Shown: one piece after another, positions 32,596-44,817 of the stretch | How the letters are laid out: each line of letters opens with the position of its first letter | Numbering within the stretch: the first letter of the stretch is position 1 | Source: Salticus scenicus | Taxonomy: Eukaryota > Arthropoda > Arachnida > Araneae > Salticidae | Reading direction: 5' to 3' | DNA: 64,000 nt | NCBI GenBank assembly: GCA_963930645.1 | Contig: OZ005648.1 | Span: 104,977,167-105,041,166, forward strand | Made by a program: the position numbers and the translations under genes | Notes under the pieces: generated by a model | What the model was told of the DNA's origin: nothing | Database searches by the model: none | Seen by the model: the letters and a program-made list of their open reading frames with translations, nothing else

Positions 32596-32710
32596 TAAAA
32601 AGATTACTATTACCAGCTGCAAGAAACTCTCTGTGATTGGAGAAAATAATTATTTTCTCCAATCACAAATAGTTTCTTGCAGCTGGTAATAGTTATTTTT
32701 TTTTACGGTG
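32596..32710. mobile_element. TA-flanked palindromic MITE, hairpin 2
   Basis: Second copy of the hairpin at 32411 with the same arm sequence. The right terminus, reversed, is CACCGTAAAAAAAAATAACT followed by TA; the left terminus is eroded. Confidence 0.75.
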
Positions 32711-34738
32711 TATGGCTAATGTCTTTCTAATCCTTTCCGGATGTACAATATATACATGTGTACTGCATATAGTGGATACGGTTTATGATAATTGAGTCCC
32801 AATGCTTTCACAGAGTAATTTTCAGTTTATGTTGTCAGCTGTCATTTAAGCTGTGTTTTCTGCTGAAACTGAAGTTGATATTTGGCTTATAGAGCTGTAA
32901 TCGTCTAGAATATTCTGTATATAAACTTTTAAGCCTCTGCGAGATTCACCTTTCATTCTCAGACTCTCCCCGAGTACTCAAGAATACATTCTATTCTTAT
33001 GAATATCTTTAATGTTTCTTCCATGAATTCTATTCTATACGCTTTTTAAACAAATGGTACTTTAAAGTACCGTCAGATAAAATGTTAAAGTTTTATCATA
33101 TAAAAATTTGCTTATTTAAGACATATCATTAATGTTAGAAAAAAGTTATTTTCATCAAGTCAAAAAAAAAAAAAAAAAAAAAGCAAGAAATCATTAACAT
33201 CCACTTCACGAAGCACATCTTTGTATTTCTTGTTGTTAGAGCATATAACAAAACACCTTTATGTGCGAAGGCTATTTTCTTCAAACAAATTTTTAAAAAT
33301 TTCCACTTCTCTTTCTCCCTTCTCATTCGGCTAAGATTTGTCATAGATTCAGCACGTTTCTTAATTTTTCCGAAAGTTGGTAGAAAATATCATTAAAAAA
33401 ATATGCAGTGATTTAAATTGCTTTCATTTTAGTTACGTCTGTTAGATTCTTAAAAAGAGCAAAATTCTGTTTATTTCAAGAAGTACAATGAAATATGTTT
33501 TGTGTATTACCGAATAAGCGGCACTTGTAGTTTATTTCAATAAAACAAGAAAAAAAAAGAAAAAAGTAATAAACGGACTGATTAAAATTTATTGTAAGAT
33601 TTTCTGTTAAGTTTGGGGAATATTAAGTAAAAACAATATCCATATCTTATCTATAAATCACATGTTTTACTTCTATAAGCGAGTTGTCACGCCCCGTATT
33701 TTTCAGATGAAAGCTTTTCTAATGATAAATCTTTTGTAATATGATGATTAATTAGGAGAAATTTTGTTATAAGTATGAAAATGATTCTCATCAACAGAAG
33801 CCATAATCACTAGTCTTTAGAAATATTTTACACAGTTTTTTTTTGAAATTAAATAAAAGAAAAAAAATCTATCTTTGTAAAGGATATGGTCATTAAGAAA
33901 TTAGAATTACTAATCTCCCTAACAATCAAAGCATTTTTTTTTTTTTTTTTTAATGGGGAAGTTTCTTGGCAGAATTACTGTTTACCAAATACATTATATT
34001 AATTCTGTTTGTACGTTCAGTAAAGTCTCAGACATTAAATTAGTAGCCGTTCTTTCAAATAATAATAATAATAATAATATGTTATTGTTGAATTTAAAAA
34101 AAATAATAATAAGTGTATATTTTTGCAGGTTTAGGCTATAAAGTAAATTTTTAAAATATTATAAACCAATGTTTTGAAAATGAGTATTTATTCAACTATT
34201 AGGAATTTCCTGGATGTGAAAACGGAATTTAAAAATATACATTAGTTAATGAGTAACTGTGGAAACATATCTCCTCATATAACAACATGTGCTTTGGCTG
34301 TCGGCGAGATTATGTACTGTACGATCTTAAGCGAATTTAATTTTCGTATTGAAGAAAACAATGTATCACTAAACAAGAGGTTTCGGATTTTTATTTGGCT
34401 AAGCATTCCGGAGATTTGTGCAATAAATATATTTTTGAAAATGACAAAGAAATGAAAATCAAAGTATTTAATTTGAAATAAATTTTCTCGTTAAGTTAAA
34501 GTATTTTTTCAGTTGAAATGTTTGTATTAATACAAAATGTGACTGAACTTTGCTCTTTATAAATGAAGAAAGGTTGCATCGGTAATTTAATGCTTGCTAC
34601 CTTATTTTATGTTCTCCCTCCATTTTCTATCGTATGTATACTTTTGTGTTTTATTTATTTCTTTATTTTATCGCTTTACACATGTATGCATTTTTGTGAT
34701 TTTAGTATTTTAAATTAAATGTTTTTGTGAATATTTAA
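32711..34738. other. Non-coding DNA
   Basis: No gene supported. Poly-A at 33162-33182, poly-T at 33934-33951 and (AAT)n at 34059-34079. Short frames at 33135-33344, 33953-34141 and 34249-34455 lack recognisable domains. Confidence 0.5.
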
Positions 34739-35237
34739 CCCGTTAACGTTTGAATCAATTTTGCAAGATATATTATTTTGCTTCTAAATTGATATAGACA
34801 ACTGACGTTAAAATGTATTAACTTAAACAATTCTTCTGATAGATTTAAATTTAAAGCCTATCCTCATTTATTGACTTTTAGTGTTCTAGCGAGAAAACTT
34901 CGAGATCGAAAAACTTTGAGATAACACATTAATTTCCTATTATGTGTTGACAAAGACCTCGAAAGTAAAGTATTATAATATATATTATTATTCAACTTGG
35001 TTTAAGTTTGTATACCTGCGCAAAAAGCAAATATATGTGCGACGAATGAAAAAATCATAAAATTACTATCCAAATTATGAAATAATAATTAATAGTAGGC
35101 ACATAAAACTTTCAAGGATCATTTAGAGTGACGCTATAAACTGTCACTAAAAAGTAGTAATCATTCCAAGAAACCACAAAAAATATGCGTGCCATTTTAT
35201 TAGCTGTCCTCAAATGAGGTCATTGGGCGCTAACGGG
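34739..35237. mobile_element. piggyBac-type MITE, 499 bp
   Basis: Flanked by TTAA (34735-34738, 35238-35241). Ends CCCGTTAACGTTTGAATCA and reversed CCCGTTAGCGCCCAATGAC share an 8-10 bp CCCGTTA.CG terminus. No ORF, so mobilised, if ever, by a transposase made elsewhere. Confidence 0.7.
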
Positions 35238-35426
35238 TTAATATATAATTGAATTTTTTGTTTGCAATATTTTCTCTTTTGCTTGATGACTTCATTTGTA
35301 TTAGTTTTGTATCTCTTCAACTTTTCTCTATTCTTCCTTTCTGATTTATTATTTTTCAACCATATATTCTTAATCAATTGCTTTTCCTTTTCTTCTCCTT
35401 TAAGCCTGATTTCCTTTTCATAAAAA

Positions 35427-35590
35427 CATAGTTGTCAAACTTTCTAATTTTTAAATCAAATTTATCACTCTGGAATTTCTAAACTAGAATTTTTCAGGTG
35501 TACTTTCAACGATTAAATAAACTGAAAATCATTATAAAACATTTTCCAGTATGAAGTCTTCCTTGGAAAACGTGGAACTTAGCAACTATG
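35427..35590. mobile_element. hAT-like MITE, diverged short copy
   Basis: Ends CATAGTTGTCAAACTTTCTA and reversed CATAGTTGCTAAGTTCCACG; interior CAACGATTAAATAAACTGAAAAT matches the centre of the 26776 and 41357 copies. Confidence 0.55.
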
Positions 35591-35659
35591 TAAGAAATAC
35601 AATGTGTATTATCTCCTAATATAAAAAATGTGCAGTAAATTATAAATACTTTCTTTCTA

Positions 35660-35808
35660 ACACGTTGAGTGTCATGTCAGCCATCGGTAGCTGACACTGA
35701 ACTTTTCGTTAAGGCCGCGTTAACCACTGGTGGCTGGCAGTGTAAAATATGATATAGAGCCTCGTCAACTACTGGTGCCTGACAGTATAAAATATGATAT
35801 AAAACTAC
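35660..35808. repeat. Short tandem repeat, period ~57 bp
   Basis: Units with (A/C)ACTGGTG.CTG.CAGT(G/A)TAAAATATGATAT at about 35712-35757 and 35768-35803, with a more diverged unit (GCCATCGGTAGCTGACACTGAAC) before them. A poly-A tract follows (35811-35834). Confidence 0.6.
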
Positions 35809-35834
35809 AAAAAAAAAAAAAAAAAAAAAAAAAA

Positions 35835-37183
35835 GATATAAGTAATTACTGAAAATGTATTTAAAATGTATTTTATTTATTACAGGATTATATCATTAAG
35901 GCATTTTAATGTATTTTACTAAAACTTGGTAAACATAATACGCTTCTAAGCAGCGCGCTTGGCCTGACAAAATTTCCTTAAGAATTCGTTGATCATGTTT
36001 AAAAGAATGATTATTTTGACACTGTATTCTAACTAAACAACTACTCCATACTGATATGTGATTTCTTTGTATGTATGTTCCAAACTAGTAAAAATTCATG
36101 AAGGTTAATCCTATGAAATTATTCATTAAATAATCCATTTTTTGAAATGTGTTTAACGTGGCAAAGTATTTTAGTCTTGGAAGATTGATATATCATGGCT
36201 TAGCATACGGCGTATCAGCATGCACTGCATATGAAGTTAAAAAGACTATCGTCTCTGGAAACCAAAAGCAATGTTAATCTATGGAGAATTTCACCCTATT
36301 ATAATTGATAAACTAATACATATTTTTAAATTCGATTTTCACATCCAAAAATTTCACAACTATTAAAGAAGTTATCGCTTTCTAAATATTGATTTTTTTT
36401 TTTTTTTTCGAAGTTGTAAAACGCGAATTTTCACAATATAAAATTTTGAATTTTTAAGCTTAAAAATGAATTATTATAAATTAAGAAAACCAATTTTGTT
36501 TATAAAGCTATAGCTAGTTAACAGTTATGAGATTTCTGAATGAGGTAATAAAATTTAAAAATATGTATTAGTTAATGAGTTATAACGGAACAAAATTCCT
36601 CACAGGATTTTGGCTTTCGGATGCGATAAGTAGAGAGTCCCCTTAACTGCTGTCTACGCAAGTTGGCTGTTTAAATAGCAGCCAAGACTACTGTAGGATC
36701 CGTACTGAGGCAACCAAAAATTGCCTAATATTTTGCTATTTTGTTGATTTTACATTTGACAGCTTTTGAACCTATAGTTACAATGATTTTCATCTCGAAT
36801 GATTCGTATTACCAAATTTCCCAATAACAATGCAGAATCATATAAGTGTGTAGTTCCTTATATAACTTATTTAACTTTATATATAACTTATTATATTTCT
36901 TATATTATTTAATAGGTATTGCGAGTGCAATTTTGGCTTCATGTTTTTCCAGACATGCCATCTCCTCTTATATTATTTCTTTAAGGTTTTTTTATATTAT
37001 TTACCCATAGTGCCATAATAAATTCTGACTGCATTGTTACTAGCAGCATTTAGTTTTAATTACAACACTTAGCCTAAGCATCCATGATTGAGGATTTACC
37101 CAAACTCTGCGTACATAACAGAAAGTTCAGAATTTATTTTATTTCCTTCAGTTTCCCATGGGTTGACATATTTTATAATTTCT

Positions 37184-37222
<39 letters not shown>

Positions 37223-37379
37223 CAGATTTTTTTATTTATTTATTTATTTTTTTTTTTTAAACAGCATATATAGAAAAATATAGTTCAAAGATGGATTTTT
37301 TTAATTTTTATATATCTAAAAATTTCTGATATTTTGTATCTTAGAAATTATAAACAAAAAAGAAAAAGAAAATTTCTTT
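35835..37379. other. Non-coding DNA
   Basis: No gene supported. Poly-T at 36391-36408 and a 30-nt poly-A at 37190-37219 followed by (TTTA)n. Confidence 0.5.
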
Positions 37380-37865
37380 AATTTCTGTGCAGTCTGAATT
37401 ACTTAAAGAAAAAAAAAACAAAACAATAATTCATAACATAATTTTAAAATTATAAAATTTCAGATGAAATAAAATAACTAATAATTTCCAAATGGAAATT
37501 AAATAAGCTATTTGTTATATATTTTATAGTTCTTTTGGTATACTTGCATAATAACTTGACATTTAAGTATATTACTTGATAATACTCGAAAATATTTTAT
37601 TGCATATTCTATAGCACTTGCAGCTTTTTCTTTTTCTTTTCTTTTTCTTTTCTTTTCTTTTCTTTCTTTCTTTTTTTTTTTTTTTTTTCACACTTTAAAC
37701 AATGTGAAACTTTAAAACTGAAAAAATATAAAGAAAAAACTATGGAAATTGCTTTAAATTCTATGTAGTCTAAATTTCTTTATAAAGAAATAGCTAAAAA
37801 TAACACTAATTCATAATATAGTTTTAAAGTTATAAAACTTCGAGTGAATCAAAATAACTGATATA
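37380..37865. repeat. Direct duplication of ~105 bp around a (TTTTC)n tract
   Basis: About 37380-37485 and 37757-37865 share TCT(G/A)TG(C/T)AGTCT(G/A)AATT.CTT, AATTCATAA(C/T)ATA(A/G)TTTTAAA and AAAATAACT. The pyrimidine tract lies at 37626-37690. Confidence 0.6.
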
Positions 37866-38657
37866 AGTAAGATTTTTGGCTATTTTTTACGTAAAAAAAA
37901 AAGTGTGAATAATTGAACAGAGGAAATACTAACCAAAAAAAGAGCGACTGAAAGATTTACTGGGGTCATGTTCTTACTAAGTGCCTCATACATCATTTTG
38001 AAAGAGATGTACAAAACCAGAATTTCTACTTTCTACCCAAGAAGGAAGATAAATTCTCGAAATTCTGCTTTTCTTTTATGGCTATTTACTACTCCTTGTT
38101 TCAATTTTACGTTCAAACTGGATAAAATTGTAGATCATAGAAAAAATGGCTTTTGTTTTTAAAGTTCCATTGTTCATCATAAAAAACTTTTGTTTCTGGA
38201 AAAATTGTACCAGTTATATAATAGTATTTTCCAGTGAAAGAAATAACACACATAAATTACTTTATAAAGTCATAAAAACAAAGAAAATTTAATTTAATTC
38301 AATAGTTAAATTTGCAAAACATTGTTATAATTACTAAGGTGTAATGGCATTTTATTAATTTTATAATTAGTTGAAAATTCTTTTGATTATTTAGCAACAT
38401 TTTCAATAATCATTAATAAAGGAAAATAGAAGATATCTTTCTCAAAAATGTAATAGTTTAATATATGTAAAATGTGCATTAATTTATTATTAATAGCTGT
38501 TTTCTGCTATTTTTTTTTATAATGAGGGATCTCTTGCAATGTTGTTAGTTGTGTAGTTGAATGGGTTTTATATCGCATTAGAGTTACACAATGGACTTTA
38601 TTCAGACCATAGCTATAAAATTTTTGCACAGAATAATATGAAACTTTATTTTAAACT

Positions 38658-38689
<32 letters not shown>

Positions 38690-38749
38690 TAGGAGAGGTG
38701 GAAATACTGGGAGGAATTTTCTATTTGTTGAGGTTGAGGTCAAGGTTGT

Positions 38750-38881
38750 GTGGGTTTCATGTAGCATGGAAACAATGCAATGTGCTATTGTTGACGGTCT
38801 TGGATTCTCCTCCAAGGGTGATGTTTGAATACATGTCATCGCGATATTGATCCACCAATGAGGGGGATGTCGCTTCTACTT
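38750..38881. repeat. SINE-like dispersed repeat, copy 2
   Basis: Collinear with 12291-12424 (GCAATG.GC.ATTG, ACATGTCATCGCGATATTGATCC..CAATGA, GGGGGATGTCGC). Preceded by a 27-nt poly-T at 38663-38690. Confidence 0.5.
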
Positions 38882-39024
38882 CAGTTTTCAGTTATTATTT
38901 TTAAATTAGTTATCATTTTTAAATTTAAAAACAACCAACGAAGAACTAAATTACTTTTGCATTATAATTAAAGTTATACCTTATAAAGCTCAGGTTGAAA
39001 GACTTTCTGGGCGGATCTGCCCTT

Positions 39025-39432
39025 TCACCAGCAACCATCAGTGTGGTTCGCTGCCGTCCAAAATGGTTCTTGATTCCTCTGTTGTTGACTCTTTAAAAGA
39101 TGGCGCCATAATCGATCTAAAACTGCTCGCGACTCGTACCCGTTGCAAGCTGATTGATTACTGACTATTTCTATGGTTTCACGATAATACGCGTAATCCG
39201 GGTTATTATAATTGGCGATTTTCCGAGTTTCGTCAAAGTTTATATCGATGTTATTTTCCTGATTAACTTTGGTGAGGGCAGTAGTTAATTTACCATATTT
39301 AATATCGCTGTTGTGTTCTCTAATTCTAGTGGATATATTTTTTTTTTTAATGACACGATATATCAACCTGCTTTTCTGTCTGAATAATTGAAATGGATTT
39401 GGTATATTCCAAAAATTAGTACATATATTCAT
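39025..39432 (-). pseudogene. Penelope-like GIY-YIG domain fragment (third element)
   Basis: The minus frame of 135 codons contains STRIREHNSDIKYGKLTTAL, then NFDETRKIANYNNPDYAYYR and ETIEIVSNQSACN. The Arg-x-x-Glu-His helix followed by a spaced hydrophobic segment and a late Glu fits the C-terminal half of a Penelope endonuclease. The GIY and YIG motifs themselves are not preserved upstream, and no RT is seen. It differs in sequence from the pair at 17.9-23.7 kb, so it comes from another lineage. The dispersed repeat 39425-39540 abuts its upstream side. Confidence 0.6.
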
Positions 39433-39540
39433 TTATTTTGGTTTAGAGCAGCCTATAGATGATAAACTGTACTTACCTATAATTTCCCCCATAAACGTAA
39501 TGCATTGGAATTTTCCTGGGTGTCCCTGTACACAAACCAT
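39425..39540. repeat. Dispersed repeat, partner of 9350-9465
   Basis: Shares GCAGCCTATAGAT, AAACTGTA.TTA.CT.TAATTTCC and GGGTGTCCCTGTACAC with the 9.35-kb copy. Confidence 0.6.
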
Positions 39541-40131
39541 TTGTAAATGTAATACAAACTGATTTTTTAAGAACTGGCTTTTTAACTTGTGGTTATCTCG
39601 ATTGGATGAGCAACGTGGCCGCCTAGAGACTAATTTCTAGTTTAAACAGCCCAAAAAAATGTGTACCTTTAAACAATTGAACACCATACGAATTAAAACA
39701 TTTTTTGATTTTCACTCTAAAATTAATATATATATATTTTTTTTGATATCGTTAATTGCTTTATTCTTGCCATTTTTGAAATACTTTCTAAAATTACAAT
39801 TTTTAGAATAATTGAATATTGTTCTTAATGCTTGGCTCAATCCTAAATTGTACGTGGAACATAACATAATAAAATCTGTTCGAAAATTTACTTTTCAAAT
39901 AATTAAATTAGCGATTGCAGAAAGAGAAATGGATAATATCAAAATGCGGCTTTCCCCCCCCCCCCCATTAGTTTAGAGTATACTTTTAAAACATGACTTT
40001 ATTGTTACAGTAAAAATTAGTAATATTTATTTTCTCTCTCTCTCTCTCTCTCTCCTCTTTTTTTTCTTTCTTTCTTTCTGTCTTTTTTTTTTTTTTTTTT
40101 TTTTTACAGCAATAACTGTACAATCATGAAA

Positions 40132-40167
<36 letters not shown>

Positions 40168-41024
40168 GTTCTCAATTGATATCAATAACTTACGAAAATG
40201 TTACCCTTAAAAATATAAATAGTAATTCTAATTTTTCTTTCAGAAAAGTATTACTATTACTAAAATCTTTATCTGTTAAAATCTGTATAATTTGCTGTCT
40301 ACGTCGTAATGACTGTTTATTAATAACAAAAAGAGTAAAATACTTCAATTTCAACATATTAAAAAGTCTTTCTTTTGTGGTCATATTAAATGATCTAATA
40401 CTGCTTCCTACTTATTCCCATTCTGCTCAGATAACTTTAAAATGTCGAGCTACTCTGAAGCTTTTATCGATACCCATTGTTGTACTTCCATGGTCATTAA
40501 ATTTAATTAACAAAAACAAAGGGCTTATCTGAAACTATCCCTCAATCTAGGAAATTCTCTGTTTCCGTTTTGAAAGAATTCTGTGCCGACAAACTCTAAA
40601 AGGCTCTTGTTATCTGTGTTAATTATCAAATATATTCTTTATATTTTAATTCATAGAAGTTATTTTAAAGTGCTAGAAAACAAATTGTATATAAGAACTA
40701 AAAAATTAATAATAACGTGCTTTCAATCTAAAATGCAATATAAAAGAATAGAATAAATTTTGTGAATTTATTTTAATTTTATGTGCTTAAATCAATAGCA
40801 CGGACCACCTAAATTCCGTTAATATGAATGCCTTTTAAAATTTAAATACAATTAATTTTCTGTAATCTACATATTTATACGCGACATTAAATATGTAAAA
40901 ACAATTATAACTATGTATGGTATATATAAAGCAATAATCTATTTACACCTCCCCCCCCCCCCACACTTTTTGTTTTCCTTTTGAATATAATGCTTAAAGA
41001 AATGAATACATATAAGAAGATTTA
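39541..41024. other. Non-coding DNA with simple repeats
   Basis: C-runs at 39955-39966 and 40951-40963, (CT)n at 40031-40056, poly-T at 40082-40106 and poly-A at 40135-40165. A 118-codon plus frame at 40176-40532 has no recognisable domain and an antisense frame of similar quality, so I do not call it a gene. Confidence 0.5.
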
Positions 41025-41609
41025 CAGCACAGCTTCGCTTTTCCGAGGTAATGTGAATCGAGGGTACCTCGGATAACCGAAAACTCGGATAAAACGGACT
41101 CAGTTGTAAATTGAGGGGAAATATACGGTAAAGTTTAAAATGTTTAAAACGTAACCAATGAAGTAAAAAAAAAAAAAAAAAAAAATGCATCTATTACATA
41201 TTCAAATGTAATCAGTTAAAAATGCAATACGATATACATGCATTCATAAATTATAAAAAAACAGTACTGCAAAATCAAATTTGTCAAAGTTTTTCACTCC
41301 ATTTGTCGAAGGCCACGCCTCCACGGGACGTGGCATATTCAGGACTACCTCGGTTCCAGAGTTCCCAACTTTTATAATTTATTTACAAGTATTTTTAGCC
41401 CCGCCTTCTTTTCGCACCAGAAATTTTGTAGATTACTACTCTTTAATATGTGACAACGATTAAATAAGAAGAAAATCCTTTTTCAAAATTTGCTATATGA
41501 AAAAAAGGCGGGGCTAAAATTGCTCGTGAATAAATTATAAAAGATGAGAACTCTGCTCGGTTCACCTGGAACTCGGTTAATCGGGGCTCGGATAACCGAG
41601 GCTCTACTG
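41025..41609. mobile_element. Tigger/pogo-like MITE with a nested hAT MITE
   Basis: The right end, reversed, CAGTAGAGCCTCGGTTATCC, is the classical Tigger/pogo terminus. The left end CAGCACAGCTTCGCTTTTCC is a diverged inverted partner. TA flanks at 41023-41024 and 41610-41611. Internal CTCGGATAACCGAAAACTCG adds subterminal copies. The 41357-41555 part is a later insertion. Confidence 0.75.
41357..41555. mobile_element. hAT-like MITE, 199 bp, with perfect 8-bp target duplication
   Basis: Ends CAGAGTTCCCAACTTTTATA and reversed CAGAGTTCTCATCTTTTATA, then AATTTATT.AC.AG.ATTTTTAGCCCCGCCTT: about 51 bp with few mismatches. Flanked on both sides by CTCGGTTC (41349-41356, 41556-41563). That 8-bp duplication and the CAG.G terminus identify the hAT class. 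No ORF. Confidence 0.9.
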
Positions 41610-42289
41610 TATCGGATTCATAAAAACTTTCAAATTACGGGTTTTGGCAGATTTACTCGTTTTCAGATAAACTGAACACGATTTGTCTATTATTAGGCAA
41701 TATCTGTCTGTGTGTCTGTGCGTATCTTAAATTTTGTGGACGCTGATCTCCTGAAGCAATGAATAAAAATTAACCAAACTTCGTATTTAGTTGGGCCTTT
41801 ACCTAAACTGGTGCTAATTACATTCGGGGACAGTGACTTAACAAGTGACGCTGTAATTCCATTATTTCCTGTTTTCAAATATGGCAGTATAGGACAAAAT
41901 TTCGTAAAAATATATATAATGAGTATTTATTTTAACGAATGTGCGTCAAATTAATTTCAATTATTGATAACAGTAGCAGCAATCTTGGAAATATTTGTGC
42001 GCGTGTAGGAGCAATTGTCCTCCGAGGAGGAGTGTTATTAATATGGTATCATTCGAAGGAACTCGTCAGTACCTTTAAAAAGAATGGTTGAACAATAAAT
42101 CTGTAATAATTTAAAACAAAGTTATCGATTTTTTTTTTCATTTTTAACGAAAAAAAAAAAAAAAAAAAAAATCGTAGGGTAGGTGCTCTAGTGACTGACA
42201 TGCTCCAGTAATTAACATCTTTCCCGAAATAATTAATAAATAAGAAAAAATAAATAAATAAAAGGAGAGTTTTGCATATAAGAATTACA

Positions 42290-42430
42290 ACATTGTATAT
42301 TAAACACTGAAGCATAGGGTGCCAATAACTGGTAAAATGTAAAACTAGCAGTGTCAAACACTGGAGCATAGGATGCTACTGGTAAATTTGCTGGTAAAAT
42401 GAAAAACTGGCCGTGTAAATTAGTGGAACA
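42290..42430. repeat. Two-copy tandem repeat, ~58 bp
   Basis: AAACACTG(A/G)AGCATAGG(G/A)TGC and ACTGGTAAA(A)TG..AAACT(A/G)GC(A/C)GTGT appear twice (about 42302 and 42357). A (TA)n tract follows at 42459-42495. Confidence 0.6.
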
Positions 42431-42455
42431 CTGAGTGGGTGCAAAATAAAAATTC

Positions 42456-42498
<43 letters not shown>

Positions 42499-42989
42499 GA
42501 TAACGTAATACAATTTAATCTTAAAATTTAGCAATTAATAGAACTAAAACAATAACAGCACACTAAAATATAGAACTGAATTTAACATAGAGGAAAGAAT
42601 GACACAAAAAGTTGCGATATAGATTAAGAAACAATGAGTTACGATAGTAACTTAAAATACTTACGCCGACATGAATGATAATAAAAAAGGACCATTAAAC
42701 TTATGAGAGAGAAAACAAATAATGAATTGGATACAAATGCTTAAAATTAGAAGCATACATATCAAGGGGCGCATACTTCATAAAGCTGTGAAAGCTGCAA
42801 CGATTTCGTAAAACGATATAGCTAATCATAGCAATATTATCAAATGCACATATTTTAACATATATGTGGTTCTGAAAGTCTTTCATGTCATATATATTAA
42901 GTTAAGATTTCTAAAAATAGTTTCTGAGGACTAAAACATTAACAACATCAGAAATTGCTCTAAAAGTGTCAATCACTGGAACACTTACC

Positions 42990-43110
42990 TATTTCTTCTA
43001 ATGTTGGCAGAAAATTAACTTCCTTTCGCCATTTAAAGTTATACTTCTCTGAGTTAAAAATCGTCTGCATTCATGATGGAAAATAATTTTAATTAAAACA
43101 ATAATTTAAT
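42990..43110. repeat. Dispersed repeat, partner of 57672-57795
   Basis: Shares CTTTCG.CATTTA..GT.A.ACTTCTCTGAG.TAAAA and CGTCTGC.TTCAT.ATG with the second site. Family unknown. Confidence 0.5.
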
Positions 43111-43330
43111 AAATAAACTGTACTGCATCACTTTATAAGAGATAATATGAAGAAAAGAAAAAGTTGCAATTTGGGAAAGCCGACAGAAGTGAAAACGTGA
43201 ACAATTACGTGTGTATTTCTTGAATCGTCAGGAAATATTTTATTGTGTAGGAAATACTTTTAAATGAAGTGTTTTTTTATTCATTAATATAAACTACTAC
43301 TACATAAATTATATTACAATTTTATTTAAT

Positions 43331-44735
43331 GCGCTAACTGCAATAGAGACAGTGTGCGGAGATGAGAGAAGTCGTGTAGAGCCGCACCAGATTGTAAAAA
43401 CATGAGAAAAATGGCGGCTTTGGCCTTTCTCACAGTTTTGTGAGGTCTAACTGGAATAGAGACATTGTCCGGAAATGACAGAAGTCGTGTAGAGCCGCAC
43501 CAGATTGTAAAAACGTGAGAGAAATGGCGGCTTTGGCCTTTATCACGGTTCTGTGAAGTCTAACTGCAACGTTTCCGGCTGCAATCTTTAAGAGACTGTT
43601 GCCGGAGATGAGAGAAGTCGTGTAAAGCCGCACTAGATTGTAAAAACGTGAGAAAAATGGCGGCTTTGGTCTTTCTCACGGTTTTGTGAGGTCTAACTGG
43701 AATAGAGACAGTGTCCGGAAATGAGAGAAGTCGTGTAGAGCCGCACCAGATTGTAAAAACGTGAGAGAAATGGCGGCTTTGGCCTTTATCACGGTTTTGT
43801 GAGCTCTAACTGCAACGTTTCCGGCTGCAATCTATAAGAGACAGTGTCCGGAAATGAGAGAAGTCGTGTAGAGCCGCACCAGATTTAAAAAACGCGAGAA
43901 AAATGGCGGCTTTGGTCTTTCTCATGGTTCTGTGAAGTCTAACTGCAACGTTTCCGGCTGAAATCTTTAAGAGACTGTGTCCGGTGATGAGTAAAGTCGT
44001 GTAGAGCCACACCCGATTGTTAAAACGTGAGAAAAATGGCGGCTTTGGCCTTTCTTACTGTTTTGTGAGGTCTAACTGCAAAAGAGACAGTGTCCGGAGA
44101 TGAGAGAAGTCCTGTAGAGCCGCACCAGATCGTTAAAACGTAAGAAAAATGGCGGCTTTGGCCTTTCTCACTGTTTTGTGAGGTCTAACTGCAAAAGAGA
44201 CTGTCCGGAGATGAGAGAAGTCGTGTAGAGCCGCACCAGATTGTAAAAACGTGAGAAAAATTGCGGCTTTGGCCTTTCTCACGGTTTTGTGAGGTCTAAC
44301 TGCAACGTTTCCGGCTGTAATCTTTAAGAGACAGTGTCCGGAGATGAGAGAAGTCGTGTAGAGCCGCACCAGATTGTTAAAACGTGAGAAAAATGGCGGC
44401 TTTGGCCTTTCTAACTGTTTTGTGAGGTCTAACTGCAAAAGAGACAGTGTCCGGAGATGAGAGAAGTCGTGTAGAGCCGCACCAGATTGCAAAAACGTGA
44501 GAAAAATTGCGGCTTTGGCCTTTCTCACGGTTTTGTGAGGTCTAACTGCAACGTTTCCGGCTGCAATCTTTAAGAGACAGTGTCCGGAGATGAGAGAAGT
44601 CGTGTAGAGCCGCACCAGATTGTAAAAACTTGAGAAAAATGGCAGCTTTGGGCTTTCTCACGGTTTTGTGAGGTCTAACTGCAATAGAGACAGTGCTCGG
44701 AGATGAGAGAAGTCGTGTAGAGCCGCACCAGATTT
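43331..44735. repeat. Satellite/minisatellite array of ~12 units with alternating unit lengths
   Basis: The core GTCGTGTAGAGCCGCACCAG recurs at 43371, 43484, 43618, 43730, 43863, 43996, 44109, 44220, 44353, 44468, 44599 and 44712. Spacings are 113, 134, 112, 133, 133, 113, 111, 133, 115, 131 and 113. Long units carry an extra CGTTTCCGGCTGCAATCTTT segment. The array is much less AT-rich than its surroundings. Minus-strand frames of 67-160 codons run through it, but the unit lengths are not multiples of three, so the frame drifts from unit to unit and these are not genes. Confidence 0.92.
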
Positions 44736-44817
44736 TAAAACAGTATACAGTATATAATTACTAATACTTCACATTAGCAAGTTAATCTTATGATACATTA
44801 TTTGTATCATACAAGGA

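Noticed and set aside
40176..40532. 118-codon plus frame
   Set aside because: Low-complexity Ile/Lys/Leu composition, an antisense frame of similar openness, and no recognisable motif.
43430..44615. Minus-strand frames up to 160 codons in the satellite
   Set aside because: Repeat units of 112 and 133 bp are not multiples of three, so the repeated peptide arises only by chance openness of the units.
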